DNA of 33,787 nucleotides. Source: Alphaproteobacteria bacterium (GTDB lineage Bacteria > Pseudomonadota > Alphaproteobacteria > GCA-2731375). The position numbers were made by a program, and so were the translations under genes. This document shows, in pieces, positions 1 through 10,479 of the stretch (position 1 is the stretch's first letter; each line of letters opens with the position of its first letter). The DNA is taken from positions 1 to 33,787 of the forward strand of contig VGEV01000024.1 in assembly GCA_016869175.1 (NCBI GenBank), written 5' to 3'. The notes beneath the pieces were generated by a model. That model searched no databases. It saw nothing but the letters and a program-made list of their open reading frames with translations, and was not told the origin of the DNA.

Positions 1-50
1 GCGATCTTCGCCTTGAATGCCGCATCAAACTTCCGTCTTGTCTTCGCCAT
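1..50 (-). CDS. IS3-type transposase OrfA, N-terminal fragment (runs off left edge)
   Basis: Reading the minus strand from the ATG at 50 gives MAKTRRKFDAAFKAKI before the window ends. A short basic start followed by 'RRKFDAAFKAKIA' is characteristic of the first open reading frame of IS3-family transposases, where it begins the DNA-binding helix-turn-helix. A strong Shine-Dalgarno (GGAGGGAG on the minus strand, about 51-60) lies just upstream of the ATG. Only 16 codons are visible, so the family is inferred from this motif and from the terminal sequence that follows. The intact element would continue to the left of the window. Confidence 0.7.
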   Translation of the reverse strand, partial: MAKTRRKFDAAFKAKI

Positions 51-58
51 CGCTCCCT

Positions 59-73
59 CCGTCACAATGACGG
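59..73. promoter_or_regulatory. Perfect inverted repeat in the transposase leader
   Basis: CCGTCA-CAA-TGACGG is a perfect six-base inverted repeat with a three-base centre. It overlaps the upstream edge of the transposase ribosome binding site. It could form a small hairpin in the transposase mRNA or be a protein site limiting transposase expression; both are inferences. Confidence 0.3.
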
Positions 74-143
74 ATCAGAACGCGGCTCCACTCAAGCCCC
101 TGGTCCCAAAACCGGGGTCCACTTCTCAAGTCGCTGCATCGGA

Positions 144-601
144 GTGACCGCCACGCTAGGCGCAGACCTGATATCCACGGCCCGCCGGCTCACCGACAGT
201 GGCCGGGGCAAACCGCGACAGACGGACCTGCGGCGAGCGATCAGCACAGCGTATTACGCGCTGTTTCACACGTTGGCTCAAATGTGCGCCGATGTGGTTG
301 TCGGCCGTTCACAAGGGTACAGCGAAGCCGCATGGGTGCAAGTCTACAGGGCCTTAGATCACGGCACGATCAAGGCGGCGTGCGAGCAGGCGAAGAGCCT
401 AGGTTTCCCGACTGACGTCGTTGGGTTCGCAACTACTTTTCTCCGGCTGCGCAACGAGCGGCACAAGGCGGACTACGACCCCAGCCAGCGGTTCAGCCGT
501 ATGGACGCACTCGACTTATCGCGGACGCAGAGAAGGCTGCCCATGCGTTGAAACACGCTAACAGGTCAGATCGCCGCGCATTCGCCGCCTTGGTGCTCTG
601 A
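144..601 (+). pseudogene. HEPN-like (UPF0332-type) protein gene, frameshifted
   Basis: The GTG at 144 opens a 135-codon frame ending at 551. Its central part (AISTAYYALFHTLAQ, then RLRNERHKADYD) matches the compact helical HEPN/UPF0332 family, whose members are small nucleotide-binding or RNase-like proteins, often partners of nucleotidyltransferases in toxin-antitoxin pairs. The last residues of that frame are non-homologous filler. If one base is regained near 513-518, the other frame continues as LIADAEKAAHALKHANRSD and ends at a TGA at 599-601, a natural C-terminal helix for this family. I therefore read it as one gene of about 152 codons broken by a one-base deletion. No nucleotidyltransferase partner is visible. 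The nearby IS end (about 127) may have removed the original start or promoter. The family call is by motif only. Confidence 0.6.
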
Positions 602-620
602 GAAGGCGTTAAGCGTTCTC
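600..620. terminator. Small hairpin between HEPN remnant and purA 3' ends
   Basis: GAGAAGGC-GTTAA-GCGTTCTC forms a stem of seven pairs with one mismatch, in the 23-bp gap between the convergent HEPN-like gene (stop 601) and purA (stop 625). It lacks a T-tract on either strand, so termination activity is doubtful. Confidence 0.3.
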
Positions 621-624
621 CCGC

Positions 625-3062
<2,438 letters not shown>

Positions 3063-3088
3063 GCGAGCGTGGAGTATAGCGCAGACGG

Positions 3089-4666
3089 CTAGAAACTCAG
3101 CGCCCTGGCCTGCGCAACGCTGGGCAAGGCCCGCACCTTGGCCAGCACGTCCTCGCTCACCAGCTGGTCGGTCTCGATCAGCGCAATGGCATCGCCGCCC
3201 GCCGAGGCGCGGCCCAGGTGGAAGGACGCGATGTTGATGCCCGCGCCGCCCAACAGGCTGCCCAGCCGGCCGATGTGACCGGGCCGGTCTTGGTTGGTGA
3301 CATAGAGCATGTAGCGGCCGAGTTCGCCTTCCAGCTTGATCCCCTTGACCTGCACCAGGCGGGGATGCTGGCCGGCGAACAATGTCCCGGCGACATCGCG
3401 GGTGTAGCGCTCGGTCCGCACCGTCAGGCGGATCAGCGTCTGGTAGTCGCCGGCCCGGTCGGTACGCGTATCGCGCACCTCGATATTGCGTTCGCGGGCG
3501 ATGACCGGGGCGTTCACCATGTTCACGCTGTCGACTAGCGGGTGCAGCAGCCCCTCCAGCGCCACCGCGGTCAGCGGCCGGGTATTGAGCCCGGCGACAT
3601 GGCCTTCGTATTCCAGATGCACCGCCTGGACGGCGGTGTCGGTGAGCTGGCCTGCGAAACTGCCGAGCAGGCGGGCTAGCCGGATATACGGGCTCAGTTT
3701 CGGCGCTTCCTCGGCGGTGACCGAGGGCATGTTGATGGCATTGGCGACGGCTCCCTGCAGCAGGAACGCCGCCATCTGCTCGGCGATCTGCACCGCGACA
3801 TTCTCCTGCGCCTCGGCGGTGGCCGCGCCCAGATGCGGCGTCGCCACCAGGTTGTCGAGGCCGAATAGCACGTTCTGCCGGGCGGGTTCGACCGCGAACA
3901 CATCGATCGCGGCCGCCGCCACCCGACCGCTTGCCAGCGCCGCGCGCAGATCCTCCTCCACCACCAGATCGCCCCGCGCGCAATTGATCAGGCGCACCCC
4001 GGCCTTCATCTTGGCAATGTTGGCGGCATTGATCAGTCCGCGGGTCTGGTCGGTCAGCGGCGTATGCAAGGTGATGAAATCGGCCCGCTCGAACAGTTCG
4101 TCGAGTTCGACCCGCTCGACGCCCAGATCCCTGGCGCGCTCCTCCGACAGGAAGGGGTCGAAGGCCAGCACCTTCATTTTCAGGCCCTGCGCCCGGTCGG
4201 CGACGATCGAACCGATATTGCCGCAACCGACGATGCCAAGCGTCTTGCCATAGAGTTCGACGCCCATGAAACGGTTCTTCTCCCATTTCCCGGCTTGGGT
4301 CGAACGGTCGGCCAGCGGAATCTGCCGCGCCATCGCCAGCAGCATGGCGATGGTGTGTTCGGCGGTGGTAATGGAATTGCCGAACGGCGTGTTCATCACG
4401 CAGATGCCGCGCTGGGTGGCGGCGGCAACGTCGATATTGTCGACGCCAATTCCCGCGCGGCCCACCACTTTCAATCGCTTGCCGGCCTCCAGCACAGTTG
4501 GGGTGACCTTGGTGGCGGAGCGCACCGCGAGGCCGTCGTAGTCGCCGATCGCCTCGATCAGCGCCTCCGGTTTCAGGCCGACCTTGTGTTCCGCCAGTAC
4601 GCCCCATTCGCAGAACTTGTCGGCGGCGCGGGGGCTCAAGTCATCGGCAATCAGCACTTTCACCAT
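3089..4666 (-). CDS. serA: D-3-phosphoglycerate dehydrogenase
   Basis: SerA oxidises 3-phosphoglycerate to 3-phosphohydroxypyruvate with NAD+, the first step of the phosphorylated serine pathway. The 525-residue product is the long form: a substrate/NAD core, an intervening ASB domain and a C-terminal ACT domain. The Rossmann motif is GIVGCGNIGSIVADRA, the catalytic His lies in TPHLGAATAEAQENVA, and the ACT domain begins at YMLYVTNQDRPGHIGRLG. The ACT domain suggests allosteric control by serine. The start at 4666 (MVKVLIADDLSP) has AAGGA seven to eleven bases upstream, overlapping the serC stop region; serC ends 11 bp away. It therefore belongs to the serC-serA-hisZ-purA operon. Confidence 0.96.
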   Translation of the reverse strand: MVKVLIADDLSPRAADKFCEWGVLAEHKVGLKPEALIEAIGDYDGLAVRSATKVTPTVLEAGKRLKVVGRAGIGVDNIDVAAATQRGICVMNTPFGNSITTAEHTIAMLLAMARQIPLADRSTQAGKWEKNRFMGVELYGKTLGIVGCGNIGSIVADRAQGLKMKVLAFDPFLSEERARDLGVERVELDELFERADFITLHTPLTDQTRGLINAANIAKMKAGVRLINCARGDLVVEEDLRAALASGRVAAAAIDVFAVEPARQNVLFGLDNLVATPHLGAATAEAQENVAVQIAEQMAAFLLQGAVANAINMPSVTAEEAPKLSPYIRLARLLGSFAGQLTDTAVQAVHLEYEGHVAGLNTRPLTAVALEGLLHPLVDSVNMVNAPVIARERNIEVRDTRTDRAGDYQTLIRLTVRTERYTRDVAGTLFAGQHPRLVQVKGIKLEGELGRYMLYVTNQDRPGHIGRLGSLLGGAGINIASFHLGRASAGGDAIALIETDQLVSEDVLAKVRALPSVAQARALSF

Positions 4667-4677
4667 GTCGCGATCCT

Positions 4678-5841
4678 TCAGGCGACCTTCTGCGCCGCGG
4701 CCTTGGTTTCGCCATAGGCCCAGTCGAGCCAGGGCAGGAGGGCGGCCAGGTCCGCCGCCTGCACCGTGGCGCCGCACCACAGCCTGAGTCCCGGCGGCGC
4801 GTCGCGATAGCTGCCGATATCGTAGGCAACCCCCTCCTTCTCCAGGCTGGCCACCAATCGTTTGGCGGTCTCTGCCTGAGCCGGCGCGGAGAGCGATCGG
4901 AACCAGGGATCGGCGAAGGCAAGGCAAACCGAGGTGCAGGACCGAATGGCAGGCCGGCGCGCCAGAAAGGCGACCCAGGGCGTGCGTTCCACCCAGTCCG
5001 CCACCACCGCCAGGTTGGCTTCCGAGCGGGCGATCAGCGCCGGCAACCCGCCAACGCTTTCGGCCCAGCGCAGCGCGTCCAGATAGTCCTCGACGCACAG
5101 CATCGACGGCGTGTTGATAGTATCGCCCTTGAAGATCGCCTCGTCCAGCTTGCCGTTCTTGGTCAGGCGGAACAGCTTGGGCATCGGCCAGGGCGGGCTG
5201 TGGTTTTCCAGGCGCTGCACGGCGCGCGGGCCCAACAGCAGCATGCCGTGCTGCGCCTCGCCCCCCAGCGCCTTCTGCCAGGAAAACGTGACGACATCGA
5301 GCCTGTCCCAGGGCAGCGGCATGGCGAAAGCGGCAGAGGTGGCGTCGGCGATGACCAGGCCCTGGCGGTCGGCCGCGATCCACGCTCCGTCGGGCACGCG
5401 CACGCCCGACGTCGTGCCATTCCAGCACAGCACGACGTCGCGGCGGAAATCCACCGCTGCCAAGTCCGGCAGTTCGCCGTAAGGCGCCTCCAGCAGCCCC
5501 ACGTCCTTCAGGCGCAATTGCTTCAACACGTCGGTCGCCCAGCCCTGGCCAAAGCTCTCCCAGGCCAGCAGGTCGACGCCCAGCGGTCCAAGCAAGCTCC
5601 ACAGGGCCATTTCCACCGCGCCGGTGTCGGAGCCTGGCACGATGGCGATGCGCCAACCGACCGGCACGCCCAGCAGGCGGCGGGTGCCTTCGATGGCCGC
5701 GTGCAGCTTGGCCTTGGCGGCGCCAGCCCGGTGCGAGCGGCCGAGCAGCGCGCCGGCCAGCGCATCCGGCGTCCAGCCCGGCCGCTTGGCACAGGGGCCG
5801 GAAGAGAAATTGGCCACCTTCGGGCGCAAGGTTGGCTGCAT
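4678..5841 (-). CDS. serC: Phosphoserine aminotransferase
   Basis: SerC transfers an amino group from glutamate to 3-phosphohydroxypyruvate using PLP, the second step of serine synthesis; it also serves PLP biosynthesis in many bacteria. The 387-residue product belongs to the class V fold and to the subgroup common in alphaproteobacteria and some archaea, recognisable by [16 protein letters not shown] near the start and LLGRSHRAG shortly after. The PLP lysine is in [16 protein letters not shown], preceded by the Asp-containing strand [13 protein letters not shown] chose the ATG at 5841 rather than the upstream in-frame ATG at 5883, because a strong AGGAGG lies about six bases ahead of it. It is the first gene of the minus-strand operon, divergent from the aminotransferase gene at 6017. 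Confidence 0.95.
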   Translation of the reverse strand: MQPTLRPKVANFSSGPCAKRPGWTPDALAGALLGRSHRAGAAKAKLHAAIEGTRRLLGVPVGWRIAIVPGSDTGAVEMALWSLLGPLGVDLLAWESFGQGWATDVLKQLRLKDVGLLEAPYGELPDLAAVDFRRDVVLCWNGTTSGVRVPDGAWIAADRQGLVIADATSAAFAMPLPWDRLDVVTFSWQKALGGEAQHGMLLLGPRAVQRLENHSPPWPMPKLFRLTKNGKLDEAIFKGDTINTPSMLCVEDYLDALRWAESVGGLPALIARSEANLAVVADWVERTPWVAFLARRPAIRSCTSVCLAFADPWFRSLSAPAQAETAKRLVASLEKEGVAYDIGSYRDAPPGLRLWCGATVQAADLAALLPWLDWAYGETKAAAQKVA

Positions 5842-5892
5842 GCCGCCCTCCTGTCGCGGCCGGCCAGACACCCCGGCCGGCAAGGCCGGCGA

Positions 5893-5921
5893 TCAATCGT
5901 CGCCCCTCGGCCGGCTGTCAA
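5893..5921 (-). promoter_or_regulatory. Candidate promoter for the serC operon
   Basis: A perfect -35 hexamer TTGACA lies on the minus strand at 5921-5916. The hexamer 17 bases downstream (GATTGA, 5898-5893) is a poor match to the -10 consensus, so only the -35 is convincing. It sits about 50-80 bp ahead of the serC start at 5841, inside the 175-bp divergent gap. Confidence 0.35.
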
Positions 5922-6016
5922 TCCCTTCATTTGTCGCATTGCAGCATCAGACCGATGGTTGACTTGTCCGGCGCCACCCCTGACATGAACGGCGGCTCCA
6001 GCCGGGAGGACGGCCA

Positions 6017-7150
6017 ATGATCCTATGCCAGCGCCACCTGTTCGACCTGCCGGAGGAGGTGGCCTATTTCAACTGCGCCTACATGTCGCCGCTGCTGAAC
6101 AGCGCGGTCGCCGCCGGCCGCGAGGCGGCGGCGCGCAAGGCGCAGCCCTGGCGGATCACGACACCGGACTTCTTTTCCGGCCCCGAGCGTGCCCGAGAGC
6201 TGTTTGCCCGGCTGATCGGCGCCGCGGCGGGCGATATCGCGCTGGTTCCCGCGGCCAGCTATGGCCTCTCGGTCGCGGCCGCGAACCTGAAGCCGCCCGC
6301 CGGCAGCCGAATCCTGTTGCTGCAGGACCAGTTCCCCTCCAACGTCTATGTCTGGCGCAAGCTGGCGACCGAGCGGGCGGCGGATCTGCTGACGGTGGCC
6401 CGGCCGCCCGACGGCGACTGGACCCAGGCGATCTTGGCGGCGCTGGACGACAGCGTTTCGTTGCTCGCTCTGCCGCACTGCCACTGGACCGATGGCGGGC
6501 TGATCGACCTCGCGCGGATCGGCGGCCGCGCCCGCGAGGTCGGTGCCGAACTGGTGCTCGACCTGACTCAGTCGGCGGGCGCCCTGCCGTTTGATGTGCG
6601 GGACGTGCAACCGGCCTTCGCCGTCGCCGCCACCTACAAGTGGCTGCTTGGCCCTTATTACTGCGGCTTCCTCTATGTCAGCCCGCGCTACCAGGACGGG
6701 CGGCCCATCGAGTTCAACTGGATCGCGCGCGCCGGCAGCCAGGATTTCGCGCGCCTGGTCGACTACCGCGAGGACTTGCAGCCGGGTGCTCGGCGCTTCG
6801 ATGTGGGCGAGGGCGCCAATTTCGGCCTGTTGCCGGTCGCGACGGTGGCGTTGGAGCAGCTCAACGCCTGGGGTGTGCCGGCGATCCAGGCGAGCCTGCG
6901 GGGGTTGACGGACCGCATCGCCGAGCGGGCCCAGGAATTGCAATTGCGGGCGGCACCGCGTGACTTGCGGGCCGGCCACTTTCTCGGGCTGCGCCTGCCG
7001 CAAGGCGGTGCCAGCGACCTGGCCCGTCGGCTCGCGGCGGAGAACGTGCATGTCAGCGTGCGCGGCGACGCCATGCGGGTTACCCCGCATCTTTACAACA
7101 ACGACGCCGATATCGACCGGCTGTTCGGCGCGCTGCATCGGGCGCTTTGA
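6017..7150 (+). CDS. Class V aminotransferase-fold PLP enzyme (first of tandem pair)
   Basis: This 377-residue product has the class V aminotransferase / cysteine-desulfurase-like fold. The PLP-binding Asp is in LVLDLTQSAGALP (D182) and the Schiff-base lysine in AATYKWLLGPYYCGF (K208). A late RVTPHLYNNDADIDR segment is the usual C-terminal substrate-arm motif. Family members include isopenicillin N epimerases, kynureninases and lyases acting on amino acids. The context lacks desulfurase partners and no mobile-loop cysteine is obvious, so a desulfurase role is not favoured. The start has GGAGG about seven bases upstream. A second paralogue follows seven bases after the stop, then a DHDPS-family lyase, likely one transcript. 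The substrate is unknown. Confidence 0.85.
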   Translation: MILCQRHLFDLPEEVAYFNCAYMSPLLNSAVAAGREAAARKAQPWRITTPDFFSGPERARELFARLIGAAAGDIALVPAASYGLSVAAANLKPPAGSRILLLQDQFPSNVYVWRKLATERAADLLTVARPPDGDWTQAILAALDDSVSLLALPHCHWTDGGLIDLARIGGRAREVGAELVLDLTQSAGALPFDVRDVQPAFAVAATYKWLLGPYYCGFLYVSPRYQDGRPIEFNWIARAGSQDFARLVDYREDLQPGARRFDVGEGANFGLLPVATVALEQLNAWGVPAIQASLRGLTDRIAERAQELQLRAAPRDLRAGHFLGLRLPQGGASDLARRLAAENVHVSVRGDAMRVTPHLYNNDADIDRLFGALHRAL

Positions 7151-7157
7151 GCCGGCG

Positions 7158-8339
7158 ATGACCGCGAACCTCGATCTCGCCCGTGCGCGGGCCGAAACGC
7201 CAGGTGTCGGCCACGTCGTGCACCTCAACAATTGCGGCGCTGGGCTGATGCCCGAGCCGGTGCTGCGTGCCCTGACCGAGCACTTGCGCCTGGAAGCCGA
7301 GATCGGCGGCTACGAGGCGGCGGAACGGCGCGAGGACGCGGTCGAGGCCACCTACGACGCCCTCGCGCGCCTGCTCAATTGCCGGCCCGAGGAGATCGCG
7401 GTGGTCGAGAATGCCACGGTCGCCTGGGACATGGCGTTCTACGGCCAGCGTTTCCGCGCCGGCGACCGCATTCTGACCGCGATGGCGGAATACGCCTCCA
7501 ACTATATTGCTTTCCTGCAGATGGCGGAACGCACGGGCGTCGAAGTCGTCGTCGTGCCGAACGACGAAAGCGGGCAATTGGATGTGGCGGCGCTCGCCAA
7601 CCTGCTGGATGCGCGCACGAAGCTGATCGCCGTCACCCATGTGCCGACCAACGGCGGGCTGGTCAATCCAGCGGCCGCGATCGGCCGCTTGGCGCGGGCC
7701 GCCGGCGTGCCCTTCCTGCTGGATGCCTGCCAGTCGGTCGGCCAGATGCCGATCGACGTCGAGGCGATCGGCTGCGACATGCTGTCGGCCACGGCGCGGA
7801 AGTTCCTGCGCGGTCCGCGCGGCGTCGGTTTCCTCTACGTGCGCCACGCCATGCTGGATCGCCTGTCGCCGCCCTTCCTCGATCTGCATGCCGCCACCTG
7901 GACCGCGCGCCATCGCTACACGCTGCGGCCCGACGCGCGGCGCTTCGAGAACTGGGAGAACTACATCGCCGGAAAGCTCGCGCTGGGTGTGGCGGCCGAC
8001 TACGCGCTCGGCTGGGGTCTGCCGGCGATCTGGTCTCGCGTGCACGCCCTGGCGGAAGACTTGCGCCAACGGCTCGCCGGCTTGCCCGGCGTGACGGTGC
8101 GCGATCTGGGCCGCCTGCGCTCCGGCATCGTCAGCTTCCAGGCGGCGGGCCGGGATCCGCTGGCGCTGAAGGCGGCGCTCGCCAAGGAAGGCATCAACAT
8201 CTCCACCACCTCGGTCGCTTCGACCCGGCTCGACATGGAGGCCCGCAGCATACCCCTGATGAACCGGCTGGGCGTGCATTACTACAACAGCGAAGACGAA
8301 CTGGAGCGGTTTGTCGGCGCCCTGCAACGGCAGCTCTGA
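7158..8339 (+). CDS. Class V aminotransferase-fold PLP enzyme (second of tandem pair)
   Basis: This 393-residue product is a second class V PLP enzyme, distantly related to its upstream neighbour. The PLP Asp is in FLLDACQSVGQMPID (D189) and the lysine in SATARKFLRGPRGVGFLY (K215). That stretch is typical of the isopenicillin-N-epimerase-like subgroup. The C-terminus has NRLGVHYYNSEDELERFV. I start it at the ATG at 7158, seven bases after the previous stop, because the protein then opens with a normal family N-terminus (LNNCGAGLMPEPVL); the frame is open further upstream only as a shadow of the previous gene. The two proteins differ around the active-site lysine, so they may act on different substrates or as a hetero-oligomer. 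Function is unassigned. Confidence 0.85.
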   Translation: MTANLDLARARAETPGVGHVVHLNNCGAGLMPEPVLRALTEHLRLEAEIGGYEAAERREDAVEATYDALARLLNCRPEEIAVVENATVAWDMAFYGQRFRAGDRILTAMAEYASNYIAFLQMAERTGVEVVVVPNDESGQLDVAALANLLDARTKLIAVTHVPTNGGLVNPAAAIGRLARAAGVPFLLDACQSVGQMPIDVEAIGCDMLSATARKFLRGPRGVGFLYVRHAMLDRLSPPFLDLHAATWTARHRYTLRPDARRFENWENYIAGKLALGVAADYALGWGLPAIWSRVHALAEDLRQRLAGLPGVTVRDLGRLRSGIVSFQAAGRDPLALKAALAKEGINISTTSVASTRLDMEARSIPLMNRLGVHYYNSEDELERFVGALQRQL

Positions 8340-8400
8340 ACAGGCTTGACCTGGACGCCGGCGCGCGGGAACGTCGGCCAAGAGTGGCAAGGAGGCGGCG

Positions 8401-9363
8401 ATGCCGCGATTCAACGACTTCCAGCCACGCGGCGTGATACCTGCCACGCTGCTGGCGCTGCACGACGATTTCTCGATCGACGAGGTCAGCAGCCGCGCGC
8501 ATCTGGCCGAGGTTTGCGCGACGCCTGGCCTCGCCGCCGTCACGGTGAACGGCCATGCCTCGGAAGTGCATGCCTGCGGCTTCGCGGAGCAGCGGCGCAT
8601 CCTGGACTTCTCGCTGGCGGAAGTGGGCGACCGGCTGCCGGTGATCAACGGCATCTACGCCGACGGCAGCCTGGAGGCGGCCCGGCTGGCCCGCATGGCG
8701 GACGCGGCCGGGGCCTCGGCCCTGCTCTGCTTCCCGCCCAACAGCATGAGCATGGGCGGGCAACTCCGGCCGGAAATGGCCCTGGCGCATTTCGCCACCA
8801 TCGCCGATGCCAGCAGCCTGCCGCTCATCGTCTTCCAGTATCCGGCGGCAAGCGGCCTGGGCTACCCGTTCGATACCCTGCTGAAGCTGTTCGATCGGGT
8901 GCCGAGCATCCGTGCCATCAAGGACTGGTCGGCGGACCCCATGCTGCACGAACGGCAGATCCGCGCGTTTCAGGCGCTCAGCCGGCCGGTCAGTGTGCTG
9001 ACCACGCATTCGGCTTGGCTGATGGCCTCGCTGGTGATGGGCGCGGACGGCTTGTTGTCAGGGGCCGGCAGCGTCATTCCCGACCTGCAGACCCAGCTCT
9101 TCCAGGCGGTCAAGGCCAAGGACCTGGCCGCCGCGCAGGCGCTCAACGAGCGCATCTATCCCCTGGCGCAGGCGTTTTACGCGGCCCCCTTCCTTGACAT
9201 GCACAACCGCATGAAGGAGTGCCTGGTGCTGCTGGGCCGCCTGCCCAAGGCCGTGGTCCGCCCGCCGCTGGTCAAGCTGCCGGCCGCCGAGATCGCGCGT
9301 CTGGCCGAGGCGCTGCGCCAAGTCGGCCTTACGCCCAAGGCGGCATTGCGCGCCGCCGAATAG
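8401..9363 (+). CDS. Dihydrodipicolinate synthase / N-acetylneuraminate lyase family protein
   Basis: This 320-residue product is a class I aldolase/lyase TIM barrel. The Schiff-base lysine is in SIRAIKDWSADP (K174), and the catalytic tyrosine is in LIVFQYPAASG (Y147). The strand-2 motif that is GTTGE in true DapA reads NGHASE here, so it is not a housekeeping dapA. Relatives cleave or form 2-keto acids, such as keto-deoxy sugar acids or pyruvate adducts. A strong AAGGAGG lies a few bases before the ATG. It follows the two PLP enzymes by 61 bp, probably in the same operon, and converges with the dehydrogenase on the other strand with only three bases between stops. The substrate is unknown. 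Confidence 0.85.
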   Translation: MPRFNDFQPRGVIPATLLALHDDFSIDEVSSRAHLAEVCATPGLAAVTVNGHASEVHACGFAEQRRILDFSLAEVGDRLPVINGIYADGSLEAARLARMADAAGASALLCFPPNSMSMGGQLRPEMALAHFATIADASSLPLIVFQYPAASGLGYPFDTLLKLFDRVPSIRAIKDWSADPMLHERQIRAFQALSRPVSVLTTHSAWLMASLVMGADGLLSGAGSVIPDLQTQLFQAVKAKDLAAAQALNERIYPLAQAFYAAPFLDMHNRMKECLVLLGRLPKAVVRPPLVKLPAAEIARLAEALRQVGLTPKAALRAAE

Positions 9364-9366
9364 GCC

Positions 9367-10479
9367 TCAACCCCGGCCAAGCTCGGCCAGCACGGCATCG
9401 GTCATAGCGCGCGTGCCGTCCCGCCCGCCGGCATCGAAGGGCCGCGCCCGGCCGCCGGCGAACACGGCGCCGACCGCCTTCTCGATCAGTCTCGCGGCCT
9501 GGGCGGCGGCAGCGACGTTCTTCCGCTCGGCCAACCAGTCGAGCATCATCGCCGCCGACAGCAGCGCGGCGGTCGGATTGGCCTTGCCTTGGCCGGCGAT
9601 GTCGGGTGCCGTGCCGTGCGCCGGTTGGAACACCGCGTTGGCATCGCCGATGTCCGCGGAAGCGGCGAAGCCCATGCCGCCCACCAGGCCCGCCGCCAGG
9701 TCGGACAGGATGTCGCCGAACATGTTCTCGGTCACCAGCACGTCGAACTCCCAGGGCCGGCGCACCAGGTCGAGCGCGCAGGCATCGACGTAGAGCCGCT
9801 CGGCGGCGATGCCCGGAAAGCGGGCTGCGCGCTCGTCGAACACCTTGCGGAAGAACGCGAAGGAGCGAAACACGTTGGCCTTGTCGACCAGCGTCACCTT
9901 GCCGGGGCGGCCCTGCGTCTTGCGGCGTTCGGCCAGGCCGAAAGCGAAGTCGAATAGTCGTTCCGAAGTGGCGCGCGTGATCACTTGCGTGTCGCGTGCC
10001 TCGCGATCGTCGATCAGCTCGCCCTTGCCCCGGCTGGCGAACAGACCCTCCGTGCTCTCGCGGATCAGCACGAAATCGATCTCGGCCGCGCGCGGATGGC
10101 GCAGCGCCAAGGGCCCACCCGACAACGCCCGGCACGGCCTGACGCCGGCATAGAGGCCGTAGCGAAAGCGCAAGTCGAGCTGCGGCGCGATCTCCGTGCC
10201 ATCGGCGTTGCGGATCTCCGGCTGGCCCATGGCGCCCAGCAGGATGGCATCGGCCCGGTCGGCTGCGGCCTGCGTGGCGGCCGGCAGCGCCTCGCCCGTG
10301 TCGCGATGGCAGAAGGCGCCGGCCGGATGGTTGGTCAGCTGCAATCGAAAGCCGCCGACCTTGGCTTCGACCGCGCGCAACACTTCCAGCGCCGCTTCTG
10401 TCACCTCGACGCCGATGCCGTCGCCCGGCAGCACGCAGACCTCGAAGGCGACCTCGTTCGTCAAAAGCGAATTTCCCAA
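9367..10479 (-). CDS. Isocitrate/isopropylmalate dehydrogenase family protein
   Basis: This 370-residue enzyme belongs to the beta-decarboxylating dehydrogenases, which oxidise a 2-hydroxy acid with a 3-carboxylate and release CO2. It shows VLPGDGIGVEVTEAALEVL at the N-terminus, DFVLIRESTEGLFASRGKGE in the substrate loop, a lysine in VDKANVFRSF, and the metal and cofactor motifs NMFGDILSDLAAG and PAHGTAPDIAGQGKANP. The substrate-loop sequence differs from that of typical LeuB (RELTGGIY) and tartrate dehydrogenase (RENSEGEY), so its substrate is open. The start at 10479 overlaps the 3' end of the SMP-30 gene by 19 bases, and no good Shine-Dalgarno is seen, so translational coupling is likely. 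An alternative start is the TTG just downstream. Confidence 0.85.
   Translation of the reverse strand: MGNSLLTNEVAFEVCVLPGDGIGVEVTEAALEVLRAVEAKVGGFRLQLTNHPAGAFCHRDTGEALPAATQAAADRADAILLGAMGQPEIRNADGTEIAPQLDLRFRYGLYAGVRPCRALSGGPLALRHPRAAEIDFVLIRESTEGLFASRGKGELIDDREARDTQVITRATSERLFDFAFGLAERRKTQGRPGKVTLVDKANVFRSFAFFRKVFDERAARFPGIAAERLYVDACALDLVRRPWEFDVLVTENMFGDILSDLAAGLVGGMGFAASADIGDANAVFQPAHGTAPDIAGQGKANPTAALLSAAMMLDWLAERKNVAAAAQAARLIEKAVGAVFAGGRARPFDAGGRDGTRAMTDAVLAELGRG

Larger units (their letters stand above)
1..127 (-). mobile_element. Terminal part of an IS3-type insertion sequence
   Basis: The transposase start at 50 is followed by about 77 bases of non-coding end. The outer boundary is probably near 127. 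On the minus strand the end reads TGAGAAGTGGACCCCGG and continues to about 102; ends rich in a GGACCCCGG-like block are common among IS3-family elements. The opposite end and the direct repeat are outside the window, so the exact boundary is inferred. The element sits 16 bp upstream of the HEPN-like gene start and may have replaced that gene's promoter or true 5' end. Confidence 0.55.

Noticed and set aside
144-601. HEPN frameshift as programmed ribosomal frameshifting
   Set aside because: No slippery heptamer of the X-XXY-YYZ type lies at the shift point, and loss of one base explains it more simply.
8401-9363. Calling the DHDPS-family gene dapA
   Set aside because: The GTTGE-type motif of DapA is replaced by GHASE and the context is catabolic-like rather than lysine synthesis.
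9367-10479. Calling the dehydrogenase leuB
   Set aside because: The substrate-loop motif RESTEGLFASRGKG differs from LeuB and no leuC or leuD is nearby.
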